Shown here: piece after piece, positions 13,201 through 24,067 of the stretch
Layout of the letters: the number at the start of each line of letters is the position of its first letter
How positions within the stretch are numbered: the stretch's first letter is position 1
Source of the DNA: Jackrogersella multiformis
Taxonomy: Eukaryota; Ascomycota; Sordariomycetes; Xylariales; Hypoxylaceae
Assembly (NCBI GenBank): GCA_902806575.1
Contig: CADCXD010000018.1
Location: forward strand, 1,984,001 to 2,048,000
Reading direction: 5' to 3'
DNA length: 64,000 nucleotides
Program-made: the position numbers and the translations under genes
The notes under the pieces: model-generated
Database searches by the model: none
Told to the model about the DNA's origin: nothing
The model's input: only the letters and a program-made list of their open reading frames with translations

Positions 13201-13562
13201 TCATGAACAGGTACCGCGGCTGTGCCATTAGGTTGATTATAGGCTGGACCTTGATCGAAACTGCTTTCAGCGTCCACGACTTCACCTTCACCACTCATCT
13301 CATAGTTTGAACCATAAGAAGAAGAAGATCTATGATCATCGCCCTTCATAGGCACACTTAAGCGTGCAGTGGCTTCCTGCTCCACCACTGTTGTCTTTTT
13401 CTCTCCTTCATATAGTAGTTGGCCCGTAATGGCGGCGATGTCGATCATGGCCACGGGACTGGCGACAGTCGGCGGCTCTGCCGAAGCATTCGCCTTGTGC
13501 AGCTCCCTCAACGTCCCCGCCTCGCGAGGCCATCTCCTTGACGATTTCAGCTTTGGCGGCAT
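10288..13562 (-). CDS. Putative amidoligase with acidic repeat N-terminus
   Basis: Five exons join in phase: 13562-12386, 12347-12200, 12032-11456, 11342-10720 and 10660-10288, giving about 965 residues. The C-terminal third matches the putative amidoligase family (carboxylate-amine ligases of the glutamine-synthetase-like fold). Signatures are AWSVVQDDSV, then GAEVVSPVL, GLHVHLG, a LLIEPTLVHIHRKDRGS segment and TVEIRNMQGTLD before a WIEVLK helix. The substrate is unknown. The N-terminal 300 residues are low-complexity and very acidic, with two copies of a roughly 55-residue block and several MDYED motifs. The first intron is only 38 nt, so the N-terminal exon (395 codons if it ends at its own stop) might be a separate gene. 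The amidoligase assignment rests on motif recognition, without a search. Confidence 0.65.
12906..13292 (-). repeat. Internal duplication in coding sequence
   Basis: Two diverged copies of one block lie in the acidic N-terminus. Each runs from VVDAESSFD through NGTAA and a DPA-containing segment to an (F)(K/E)IYED core; they cover about residues 91-142 and 158-219. The match is also visible at DNA level. Confidence 0.7.
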
Positions 13563-14741
13563 GGTCGTCGGCGCTGCTTGTGGCGTTACTTGACTAATGC
13601 GGGCCCTGATGTCCAGTTCAATAAATTTTGGTTATATGACTGTACGACTAACCCTGTAGCTCCAACCAATAAATAAAGATAAGGTAGGTTCTAAGTAGGT
13701 GATAATTTTGCATATCATCCATATACCAACACCGGGGTTGCCGCCTGTCGATTGTACAGATTGTATATTGATTGTATATTGATTGTGCATTGATTAGGAG
13801 GCTGAACAAAGGTAAGAGATGTTTTCGGCTTTCTTCTTATGTATGCATCTCGCGTCTTTATTGTATTTTTATTACAGCGTCTCGATTGCTCGTTTTCATA
13901 CTGTTTACCTGCTTAGGATATATTTTAAACAAAGAATGAGAGAGCTTCGGGTTCAATGACATGTAGGCCCATCGCCCACAAAGCGACGGCACTTGACTAA
14001 ATCCTCGAGATAGCCCAAGATATCACTGTAACTAAATTCAGCTGGGCTACTAAAATGTCACCTAGAAGAATGTCTGTGTATATTCCTAGTTTAGCTCACT
14101 GGAGTACCTAGGTAATGAATTGTATTACCCGCTGGCGAAGCTCAGGGGTGGCGTTATATATTCACCTCATTGGCGGCGTATAGGACGCCGAGTGCAGCAA
14201 TTAGGAAGGAATACTAGATAAAACACGGCAAGACGAAGACAAGTTCTAAGAGAGTATATTCAACACCAACTGGGTGCATTACGTGTACCAAGATCTCAAC
14301 CCATTGAATGTAGAGAAGCCGAGTAGTTCGTCAACGCGACACATGTAAGATGAAGAATTTGCTTCAGGTTAAAAACTGGGACGTGAAACTAGTATAACAG
14401 AATGCCCATTACCCTCCCTCATGCAATACAAGCCATCGACTCTTACCCCATCCTATCGTGTACCAAATTAAGAAGCAGGAAACCCGCATCACTTAATGGG
14501 TGGAGCTCTTTCTGCTCCTCATTCTGATATCCATATGATCTCAGCTAATGGCGTTACTGCACTCCTTGTTATTCACCGCAACCCGCCGTCTCCCCCAAGT
14601 GCGTTGCGTGATGCCCATGTACTACTTTCTTAGTATCGCTCATTCCTTCCATAGCCTGGTACGTGCGCGTCTTTACGCCATATCACCGTAGGCGTCGAAC
14701 TATGACCGGCTTTACTCAGGTTAGGGGTTGCCATGCGGACA
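13563..14741. other. Intergenic
   Basis: No supported gene. It carries the upstream region of the acidic/amidoligase gene and the 3' side of POM33. The only structured element is the 11-bp tandem repeat at 13751-13795. Confidence 0.5.
13751..13795. repeat. 11-bp tandem repeat
   Basis: Unit ATTGTATATTG is repeated at 13760-13770 and 13771-13781, with a variant at 13782-13792 (ATTGTGCATTG) and partial units on each side. Confidence 0.8.
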
Positions 14742-15898
14742 CTAGGAAGTCTTCTTAGGCACTGCGGATCCATTCGTGTACTTGCTGATATCGGTGGCAT
14801 CATGAAATTGGCGAGTACCGGTCTTGACACCCTCCCAAACAGCTCGCGCCGCCGGAGGAGTACCTTGAGCACCCACCAAGGAGTCAATGCGAGACTCAAG
14901 TATCCTGAACGAGTCTTTCACGTGGGTGCTCTGGGCGAATCGAGTTCGGAGGAAGACGGTGTAAATACCGAGGAGAATCCAAGAGCGGCGCTGGAAGAGG
15001 ATGGCGGACAGGAACAATCGAGCCCAGAGAAGGATTTCCAGACCGGAGACGATAGACATGGAAGCGTCATAGTATTGTTTGACGAAATTTCCAATGGCCT
15101 CGGCTAGAGGGTTGGCAGACTTGGTGCCGGGAGGAGCACCGGCGGGAGCCTTGTTAGGTTGGACAGTAGGAATCACGTTGTTTCGTGTATAGGTAGCGAC
15201 GTGGAATACGGAGTAGATGCCGTAGGGAAGCATGGCGAGAGAGTACTGAGGGCCTAGAAGCCAGACCGACGCCATGCCTTGAGAGGGGAAACATTAGTAT
15301 TGCAATCACTAATGTCACTAGATATATAAATAAGCGGTGACATACCAAGATATTGGACGTTCTCGTCAGAGAGAAGGCCAATGAGTCCTAAATTCTTGGC
15401 GCCGACCTTCTGTCGGGCTCTCCATGTCTTGTAGACGACGATACCGTAGGTCAAAGCCGCAGAAACAAAGGCCGTGCGATAAGTAAATCGGGCGGAGCTG
15501 GTGTTGTAGCTAAAGGTGATAAGGGAGATGGAGTATCGGGAGATGCATAGGAGCAGCAGGAGATGCCTACAAATGCAGACAAGGAGATTAGCGGTCAAGT
15601 TTCTCGTCACAATGCCGGCCTCGAATGGAATCGGGAAAGTGAAACGGGATTGCAGAACCGAGTCACCGGCAGCATCAAATCAAAAGTAATGTAGTTGGCA
15701 GCCGAGGAAAGAAGTTAAAGCCAAACATACCCGCTAAACCAAGCAACTGTGACGATTTAAAAGTTAGCATAGGCCACAGGAGGAATAGTGAATATAGTGA
15801 ATATGGTGAGAGGACTGCGGTCACATACATTGAAGAGTCTGGACCAGAGCTAGAATCCTATCGGTTAGAGGCAGGTTGGCGGAGGGCGGAGGAGCCAT
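14742..15898 (-). CDS. POM33: POM33/TMEM33 family transmembrane nucleoporin
   Basis: Predicted 280-residue multi-pass membrane protein of the POM33/PER33 (yeast), Tts1 (fission yeast) and TMEM33 (animal) family, acting at the ER and nuclear pore. Four exons: 15898-15829, 15746-15731 (only 16 nt), 15566-15346 and 15277-14742. The joined N-terminus reads LALVQTLQFAWFSGH, the family hallmark, and three to four hydrophobic stretches follow (about 24-45, 55-75, 100-120, 165-190). The C-terminus is soluble and basic, ending in PKKTS. Length agrees with the family. The start is the only ATG that gives the conserved LQTLQ segment. The 16-nt exon is required to restore FAWFSG. Confidence 0.88.
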
Positions 15899-17002
15899 GT
15901 TCTTGGTTACAATGATGGTAGTAGAACTTGCTTCTGCTTGACACAAAAAAGAAAAAAAAAGAAAAAAAGGGTATCGCAAAAGATACCAGAATTATTTTGA
16001 GGCAGAGAAGCGTGGTCGCGTGCTACTCTAAGAGTGATGATGTCGTCCACGGTTATTGGGTATTGGTAGGAAGAGAGCTGGAAGCTGATGAGGTGGCTGG
16101 ATTTGTATGGTGTACGGAATATGGAATATGGAATATGGAAGTGGGAAAAAATGACGACGAAAAGGTCAATGCTTCCAACCTTAGGTTCCGGAATCCATGC
16201 GCTTGCGCTTGTACTATGTACTATGTACTATGTATTATGTCAATACGACCAATAGGTACAACCAGTCAGCCAGTCCACCCCCGGTCCTCCGGTTCTTCCC
16301 ACGTGGTCTGTGCACGAGGTTACCCAATCCTGGTCAACTCTGACAATTGGTCTTACTTAGCTTGGTAGGTGCGTTCATATGTACCTAGATACACTAGGTA
16401 GTATATGTACATAGGTACCCACTCCTTGGAAGCTTTTCGTCATCCATACTTTCACAGATAGGTACCTCCTAAGAATAAAATAAAATCCTTACGAGGGTAT
16501 ATAGGTACCTAAGTACCTTGTGTACCTAAATTTAGATAATGGAATGGATGGATCACTTATTGCTAATTAGGTAGGTACATACCTAGGTACCTATGCTGCA
16601 ATGGGAAATCGAGTTTAATGATTACTGTGTACACAGTACCTGCCTGATACTAAGGTAGTCCGTACGTCATCTACCTAGGATATCGTACGGTAAGTACTCG
16701 TAGCTTTGTACCTGCCGAGAGGCACCTGGTAACCCTGCAGCCACGAAAACTTATGTAAGCAAAGATATGACCAATGACCAATGGATAAACTACGGGATTG
16801 TCGATAAGAAATTCCATATATCCATATCGGTATCAATTAAAAAAAAATTGTATTATAAAAATTGGGAGGGAATGTCAACGATTTACCTTTTACCTTTTAC
16901 CTCCAGAGCTCCGAAGAAGTTAACTCCAGCCTGCCAATTCTATCTAATAGGGGGGAATCAGTTCTAACATGGTTCTCGAGCTCCTCACCCTATATATGAG
17001 CA
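15899..17002. other. Divergent promoter region with short tandem repeats
   Basis: The interval separates the starts of POM33 (minus) and SUV3 (plus). It holds GGAATAT x3 at 16116-16139, GTACTAT x3-4 at 16211-16240, and CCTAGG/TACC words at 16376-16415, 16500-16530 and 16565-16595. An ORF at 15928-16368 starts with a poly-Lys stretch and is not protein-like. Confidence 0.5.
16116..16240. repeat. Two 7-bp microsatellites
   Basis: GGAATAT repeats three times from 16116. GTACTAT repeats three times plus a variant GTATTAT from 16211. Both lie upstream of SUV3 and POM33. Confidence 0.75.
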
Positions 17003-19561
17003 ATGTGCCTCCTTCTAAGAAGTGGATCGGCTAGGTCAAACCGCACAGTCCTTGCATGTCGTAAACATGCCTTCACGACATATTGCGCCGTAGGCCGTAA
17101 CGAGGTAAGAATATCAGAATATCAGAATGCCAGAATGCCGGAATACCAGCATGTCCAACGCCCTATGGCTCTAGCTCTATGGCATGCCTATCTGGTCTCA
17201 GCTACTAACAACTTGTAGTCGCCTAAGAAAGCGAATCATTTTGTGCGCTCGCCAACGAAGCCCCCTTATAATCAGGCACCTCATAATAATGGTCCTCATA
17301 GTAGGCCTCCTTATAATCCATATCAAAACCAACTAAACAAAATTGCTGCTTCGAAGAATCAGCTAGCCAATGATGTACCACAACGAAACACGAAGAGGAC
17401 CTATGGCATATTCCGGACCTTAATTCTCGATAGGTACGACTTCATTATGACCACATCTCAGAGCTGGGCGGCACAGCGGGATCACTATAAAGGCTTCGGA
17501 ATAAACTCAAAACTGGACTTGGATCGCGAAATCAAGTTGTTCAGAGTCTCCATCGACAAAGCTTGCGAGTTGGCTCATCAAAAACATGCTATTTCGAAGA
17601 ACGACAACCCGCTCTTCTGGGGCCTACGCAATGCATTCGTCGAAAATGATACCGGGGGGCTAGTTAACGAACTGATATATTCCTTTCGGAACTTCCTCAT
17701 GCGCTCGAGGTTCCCCAAGAGCATCCTCGCCACCCATAAGAAAATTGCGGATTTCCGCTTTCCGTACGAGTGGTTTCCTGCTACCAGAGCCATGCAACGC
17801 ACCGTCTATCTACACGTCGGTCCGACGAACTCGGGAAAGACGTACAATGCCCTGAAGGCACTTGAGAATGCCAAGTCTGGCATATTCGCAGGGCCGCTTC
17901 GGTTATTAGCGCACGAAGTCTATACTAGGTTCTTAGCTAAAGGCGTCAAATGCGCCTTGATTACCGGCGAAGAACAGCGAATCCCCGAGGACGCAGATAA
18001 TTACTTCCGAAGCTGTACCGTCGAGATGACTCCTCTCAACAACCCGGTAGACGTGGCGGTCATCGACGAGATTCAGATGATAGGAGACAAAGACAGGGGA
18101 TGGGCGTGGACACAAGCCTTCCTCGGCGTTCAAGCCAAGGAAGTTCATCTCTGCGGAGAGGAGCGTGCCGTAGATTTGATCCAGTCTCTATGCGCAACTA
18201 TCGGTGACAAGTGCATCATCACACGATACGAGAGACTTAGCCCGTTGAAGACCATGACTCACAGCTTGCATGGCTCGTTGCAGAATCTCGAAAAGGGCGA
18301 CGCCGTCGTTGCATTTTCGAGACTCGGCATACACGCATTGAAAAATCAAATAGAGAAGTTGACAGAGCGCCGGTGTGCTATGGTCTACGGATCATTACCA
18401 CCGGAAACCCGTGCTCAGCAAGCTACACTTTTCAATGATCCCGATAACGATTATGATTACCTTGTTGCTAGCGACGCCATTGGCATGGGCCTCAACTTGG
18501 AAATAAAGCGAGTCATCTTCGAGCAAACACATAAACGCACCAATTCCGGCTATCGGGTGATAACAACCTCTGAAATCAAGCAGATAGGAGGCAGAGCTGG
18601 TCGCTACAGAACAGCACGTGAGGCGAATAAATCTTCACAAGAACCGGACTCTAATGGAGAAGAAGCTCCGCCGCCTAAACCAGGCCAACTTGGGTTGGTA
18701 ACAACTTTGGAAGATGCTGATCTCAAAGTCATCGCGGATGCCTTTAAGAGCGAGCCTGAGCCTATACTGTCGGCTGGCATACAACCTCCGCCCGCCGTAA
18801 TCGAACGGTTCTCATCCTACTTCCCCCCAAATACACCCTTTAGCTACATCGTAGCCCGCCTACGAGACATCGCCCAGACTTCATCTAGGTTTCACATTTG
18901 TTACTTAGGGGAGATGATAACGGTTGCAGATTTAATTCAGCCCTATCCCATGTCTGTTTACGATCGTTGCGTATTCTTGAATGCGCCGGCCTCCCTACGG
19001 GAGAGATCGGGACCTCAAGTGGTGCAGGCGTTCGCGAGGTGTATTTCCCAGCTGGAGGGTGGCGATCTGCTTGATATCCCAGAGGTCGATCTTGAGGCGC
19101 TCGACATCGATGAGAATCAATTCACTGACAAACAAAGCGAGTATTTGCAACGGTTAGAAGCACTCCACAAGACGATAACGCTCTACCTCTGGCTTAGCTA
19201 CCGGTATAGCGGCGTATTTCGCAGCCAGAACCTTGCCTTTCATGTCAAAGAATTAGTCGAGGACCGAATTAATGCTCATCTAAGCAAGATAAATGTCAAC
19301 GAGGCTCGGCGCAGGGCGAAGATGGCAAGCATTCGAAAGAGTGCTTTGATTTCACAGCGTAAAATGGAGAGAGTCCTTGGCGATGATGCTTCCGTGGACG
19401 GTCCCCAGCACGAATTGTCTGGCGAGTGGAATGAAGAAGGACACGAGGAACCCCTTTTCAACGGCCCAGAGGAGTTAGAGCCTATTACTCGACTAGAGCC
19501 GAAATCGAAAAACACTGGAAGGGACAAACCCCATCTAGACCATGCACATTCGAGTATATAG
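17003..19561 (+). CDS. SUV3: Mitochondrial ATP-dependent RNA helicase SUV3
   Basis: Predicted 814-residue SUV3 helicase, the RNA helicase of the mitochondrial degradosome that works with the DSS1 RNase. Exons are 17003-17104 and 17219-19561. The 114-nt intron has a perfect GCTACTAACA branch site and TTGTAG acceptor. The first exon supplies an Arg/Ser-rich start (MCLLLRSGSARSNRTVLACR) that fits a mitochondrial targeting peptide. Walker A is GPTNSGKT at about residues 235-242, and the Walker B box reads DEIQ near 317, as expected for SUV3. Motif VI is QIGGRAGR, and a SUV3 C-terminal domain follows. A starting point at 17243 is excluded because it is not ATG and lacks the targeting sequence. The last 80 residues are acidic and low-complexity. 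Confidence 0.92.
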
Positions 19562-20251
19562 AACCGTACGTACATACATATATGCCTAGGTACCTACCTA
19601 GATATATAAAAATAATGTACATTAGAGAAAACCAGGAAAAGGAACGAGTCTATAGGATAACCTTCCTCTAGACTGAGGTACCTACTTAGGTAGGTGGAGT
19701 ACGATACGTCTAACGAAAGACCACTCTGAGAAATGACAGTAAAAATATTTCCCCTTGACCCCTTTTACCGAATGAACGATATAGAGGAAGGTGCATGAGA
19801 GAGGTTCATTATCCACCTGCATCACGCAAGGTATACCCTGTATCTAAGGCAGACAACACTGGCAGGCAGGCGTATCTCACTCGCGGATTAGAAGGAAGCT
19901 TGAAAAGGGTTGATCTATAAAGGGGTAAGGTAAGTGCTTTGAAGCAGGAGCCCCCTACTTGAAAATAGCTACGAAGAGATCACGGAAAAGGACCATGCTA
20001 ACTTTATTCCACCTGGACATTTTGTATTCCATCCGGCTAGGCCTTCTTGGCTTCTGCAAGCCTTCCTATGAATACTTCCTTTGAATACTTCCTATGAATA
20101 ACCCTTTATATACGTCCATCACCATAAATACCCTGCTCCGACAAAGGTTTTTATCACCTTCACATAACAGCCCGCCTATAATCAGGACAACATTTTAGTA
20201 ATTATTATTATTCTTATTCGTCTATACTTTTAAGAATGCCGAACCATAACC
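19562..20251. other. Intergenic with 13-bp tandem repeat
   Basis: Contains the SUV3 3' region with TACC/CCTAGG words (19585-19605, 19676-19695), and the leader of the next gene. No supported ORF except an upstream ORF at 20236-20319. Confidence 0.5.
20062..20100. repeat. 13-bp tandem repeat x3
   Basis: CTTCCTATGAATA, CTTCCTTTGAATA and CTTCCTATGAATA stand head to tail about 150 bases upstream of the Ser-rich gene. Confidence 0.85.
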
Positions 20252-20319
20252 ATGGAAAACAGTCCCGAAGACATCAGCCCCTCGTCGGAACCCCCTCGCC
20301 GAAGCAGCGCTGCCAGTAG
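20236..20319 (+). promoter_or_regulatory. Upstream ORF overlapping the main start
   Basis: An ATG at 20236, 16 bases before the main ATG and in another frame, opens 27 codons that end at TAG 20317-20319 inside the main coding region. If the leader starts upstream of it, it would compete with initiation at 20252. Confidence 0.35.
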
Positions 20320-22356
20320 AAGGCAACCTCGTAGCATCACCAGTGTTGACGGACCGACAAGCAGGCTGCCATCGTCGTCGGTAGCGTCCATAACAACCAC
20401 CAATCCCGCTGCCCGCCAGGGCACGAAGGAGTCCCACAATAGTGACACTGTCTCTCCTAGTACGTTCATCGATCCGCCGCGGCTGGCCAAAGAGGGCCAT
20501 GAATGGGTTTGGTTTCCAGCGGGCTACTGGGCCGAGCGCGAGATCGTCGAGACTCCCGGCAAGGTAATGAGGCACTTCAAGTGGCGCAAACGTTCCCGCA
20601 AGAGCAGTTCTGGCAAGGACACTCAGGACGATCAAGATCACTCTCCGAATAACCCATGGGCTCAGACACCCCAGCCTAGCCCCTTTCGCACGGAGGAATC
20701 ACACATCTACTCACTTACGAGACCCCCGCTTCATCGCCATGGCACCAGCAGCGACAGCGCCGGCTATGCGTTCCCGCTGAATCGGGCGCTGCAGACACCT
20801 CTATATAGCCCCTATCTAACCGAAGAAGCGCATGTCCAGTCGCTACAGAGATCACCCCTAGTCTTTGCTCATCGCAGTAGCAACAGTGGCCCCTCCATAG
20901 CCACGCTAACGCCTAAACCGATGCAGAGCTCGCCGCTGACGATGGCGAAAGGAGACTCGGACTCCGCAACCCCTCTAGCAACACCTCTCGCGAGCCCTAA
21001 AGGCCAGCCTACAAGTACCGGAGCAGCTTCTATTTCGTCCCTTTTCCATTTTTCGACGACTAGTAGCGGGGAGAGAAAGCCCAAGAAATCACTCATGGCA
21101 AGACTTCTCTCAGATCATAAATCGGTAAGTTGAAAAAAATTGAGACTTGACCTCGATATTTTATTCTTATCCAGATATCTACTCCTCGCACCTGTGAGTA
21201 CAGCCAGATGCTAACATGAGTGGAACTTCTTCTCAGAAAATCAAGAGCATACACAGCGACGACGACGAGGCCGGCGCCTGCGACTACACGTCAAACACGA
21301 TCAACGGCGCGAGGGCGCAGCTCCTAAGCTATAGCCAGAGCCGGTCACCCCTAAGCCGCGTGTCCTCGCTACTGCGCGACGATAGCAAAGGGAGCCGAGG
21401 AAGTTGGTCGCGCAAGCTCTTCGGCAAGAGCCCCTGGCACCGTAAGGCTTCTGCCACCTCCGAGGCTACCGCCCCGAGCTCCGTCTCGAGTTCAGTCCGT
21501 GACATGCTCCAAGGCCGAACGCCTTTTGCCAGTCCGGTTTCCGAAACAGGTGCGTACCTGTTTAAATATGATCTATTACTTTACTTCTCTCCTTTCCCTT
21601 TTTTTTCCTTCCTATCACCCTCCCCTTTCTTTAGAGGAGTTTAATGCAAATAAAGGGGGAGGCAAGTGGGAGAGGAGTTAATATAGGAGAGAAGGAAGCT
21701 AAGAAGTGAAAAAGACAAGTTGAGCTTGCTGACAACCTAGTACAGATCTAGTGAGCACGCTCTATGTGCCGTATCCAGGTGGCGTAAGTTTTGACGATCC
21801 AACATCCCCTAATGTTTACCTCTCGTTGTACTAGCTTTACGGCTAACCGCCAGGCACGCACATATAGGAAGCCACGCGCATGAAGACACCTCCACTCCGC
21901 GAGAACGGTCACCGCGACGGCCGGCCGCGATCCTTTTTCTTTGACATCTCAACACCGCCAATACATGGTAGTAGCAGCAGCAGTAGCGGTGTGTATGACG
22001 AAGACTACGGCTTCCCCGCCGGCATAGTTACCGAGCGTAAGAAAAGGCAGGACAAGAGCGAGCAGGAGAAATCCAAGGAAAAGAAAAAGGAAAAGGAAAA
22101 AGAGAGGCACTCGGGCAAGGAGTGGTGGGAGGTACCAGCAGCAGTGCCGCGGTACGAGTCCATGGCCCCGAGCGCCTTCCAGTTCGACATGCCGGAACAC
22201 CTGCCAAGCAGCCCGATGTGCCCGGCCAACAAGCGGCACAAGTCCGGCGGCACCGGGGTCTGCGTGTACCACGGCCGGAGGAAGAGGAGCAGGGCCCCCG
22301 CAAGCGGCGGGGACAAGAGCAGCGGCGAGGACACCGACAGCGACATATGGACGTAG
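20252..22356 (+). CDS. Ser/Pro-rich fungal hypothetical protein, 4 exons
   Basis: Predicted 570 residues. Exons 20252-21124, 21237-21549, 21746-21783 (38 nt) and 21868-22356 are all in phase. Most of the protein is low-complexity Ser/Pro/Thr. Three segments look constrained: GHEWVWFPAGYWAEREI near residue 90, LYVPYPGGEATR across exons 3 and 4, and a C-terminal WWEVPAAVPRYESMAPSAFQ plus CPANKRHKSGGTGVCVYHGR. Two repeated motifs, (F/L)(R/T)(T/E)E(E)(S/A)H(I/V), occur around residues 148 and 190. A basic Lys/Glu stretch (about 455-475) could serve nuclear import. No catalytic or membrane feature is visible, and I do not know its function. Without the 38-nt exon the phase fails, which supports the model. 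Confidence 0.7.
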
Positions 22357-22757
22357 AAGAATCGCAGGCTACTATGAATAAATAGTGCTGATAATGAGAT
22401 ATGCCTTTACTACCATGATGATAATGATGTGGATTTACGAACCCGTGTTTTTCTCCCTATTTACAGTGATAATGCTACATGCTACTCGGGAGGAAACCAA
22501 TGTGACCTTCCCCGAGACCCCCAGCCGAACCGACAAATATATATATATATATATCGACTAAAAATACTTGTAGAGCTCAAAGCATTACCAAACCCGACCC
22601 ATCCAACTATAACTCCGTATAACCAGCTCGGCATATTTCACAAGTGACGCCGCACCCAGCCGTCCCAAGTACACTCCAGCCCGCGCAGAGACCGGGGCAG
22701 GCGAAAGTCTCCCAGATAGAGACCGCGCGGCGACGACGACGACGACGACGACGACGC
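22357..22757. other. Convergent intergenic gap
   Basis: The 3' ends of the Ser-rich gene and the PMP3-like gene face each other here. Holds a TA run at 22536-22556 and a GAC/CGA trinucleotide run at about 22730-22757 abutting the stop codon of the minus-strand gene. Confidence 0.55.
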
Positions 22758-23476
22758 CTAGTCGTGGGTCTGGACCTTGTGGTCGCCCTTGACGGCCTCG
22801 GCGTAGGTGGGAGGCGCGGGGGCGTCGTCGTCGCGGGCCTGGCTGGGGCCGGCGCTGCTGGTGCCGCCGTAGTTGGGGTGCGCGGGGGGCGAGCGCGGCT
22901 GCGCGCTCGGCTGCGGGTGCGGCGAGGGCTGCGCGACGAACACGTACGTCACGCGGCCGTCCTCGCCGTCCTGCGGCAGCGCATCGTACTCGGAGCTTTC
23001 GGGGAACTTGGAGATTATGTACCACGAGTGCAGGAGGCCTGGGATCTGAGAGGGGGGTCAGAAGGGGTGGTGAATGGAGGGGGGGGAATGGGGGATGGGG
23101 AGGGAAGAGGGTAGTATAGTAGACTTACGTAGCCTAGGACACAGAGCAGGATGTTGATGAGCGAGTCGGCGGAGCAGAGGCCCGTCTTAACCCAGACTAG
23201 AATTATTCCGCGTTAGTTAGTTACGAGCTGTCTTGAATATACACATTATCTGCGATCGCCATCCGATCGCGATGCGTGGTGCGGAGCGGTCGGCTGCTCG
23301 CGCGGCGCCGGCTGCAGGGCAGACAAATGGCGACGAGCGGGGGTTCAGGGAAGCGATGGGGATGGAGATGAAGATGGGGATGGGGAGGGGATTGACGCTG
23401 ATGACGATGACGTACCGGGTAGAGGAGGGAAGAGGATGGCCAGCAGCAGCAGGAATATATCTGCGGAACAACACAT
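22758..23476 (-). CDS. PMP3/SNA-family membrane protein with PPxY tail
   Basis: Predicted 138 residues. Exons 23476-23416, 23196-23129 and 23045-22758 join in phase. The first 60 residues match the PMP3 / UPF0057 stress-response family: CCSADIFLLLLAILFPPLPV and VKTGLCSADSLINILLCVLGY form two membrane helices, and IPGLLHSWYIISKFPE completes the core. The family's short members are about 55 residues. This one carries an added 75-residue Pro/Ser/Ala-rich tail ending APPTYAEAVKGD, with a PPTY motif as in yeast Sna3/Sna4, where PPxY binds the WW domains of the Rsp5 ubiquitin ligase for vacuolar sorting. A sorting role here is inferred. The last exon is strikingly GC-rich compared with its surroundings. 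Confidence 0.85.
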
Positions 23477-24067
23477 TGTCGTCGGTCTTCGAATTGTATT
23501 GTCGGGATAAAACGAAGTATTGTATAGGTAAGTCGGTAACCTAGGAAGTTTAGTTTTTAGAAGTAATCGCGAGGAAAATAGGTAACCAGGAGTAGGTGGG
23601 ATGAATTCGATGTAAACCGTAGGCAGCTATGAATCGTACGGTGACGATGACTGGCCCTTATCATGCAAGCTAAGCCACTAAGCCACTAAGCTAGGTCCTT
23701 CATGCCTTCCATTTTCGGGGTGCTGCAGAGTTCTCAAGCGACGCTAGTGTAGAGCTGCAGGCGTTAGTGTTAATCCACACTGTGTTTTTTTCCTCCAGGG
23801 CCAGAGCTAAGTCGGGCCTAGTACCTATTCTAAGGTGGGTACCTAAATGTGGCAGTGCTAAAGGGGTTCCTGTGGCTTGCATATGTAATCATACCCCTGA
23901 GCTGCCCTGAGAAACTTCATACAAACAAGTTCTACCACCAAATGGCGTCTGTAATTATTGATAACGGTATCATATAAAATACCATAAAAGCACATAAAAT
24001 AGACGACCAAGACGAATCACAATTCAAGGAAATGATTATTTACATATAAAAGTATACTCGTCAGTAC
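23477..24067. other. Intergenic
   Basis: PMP3-like promoter side and the 3' side of the next minus-strand gene. No supported ORF; the 60-codon frame at 23700-23882 has no features. Confidence 0.5.

Noticed and set aside
15928..16368. 146-codon plus-strand ORF upstream of SUV3
   Set aside because: Starts in a poly-Lys run, spans two microsatellites and lies in the divergent promoter of POM33 and SUV3; no conserved-looking segment.
17003..17218. 71-codon frame read straight through the SUV3 intron
   Set aside because: GTAAGA donor and TACTAACA branch with TTGTAG acceptor show that 17105-17218 is an intron; the true product continues into SUV3.
22585..23114. Long Arg/Ala/Gly-rich frames on both strands
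   Set aside because: Composition reflects the GC-rich last exon of the PMP3-like gene read in other frames; the true frame is fixed by the PMP3 core and splice phases.
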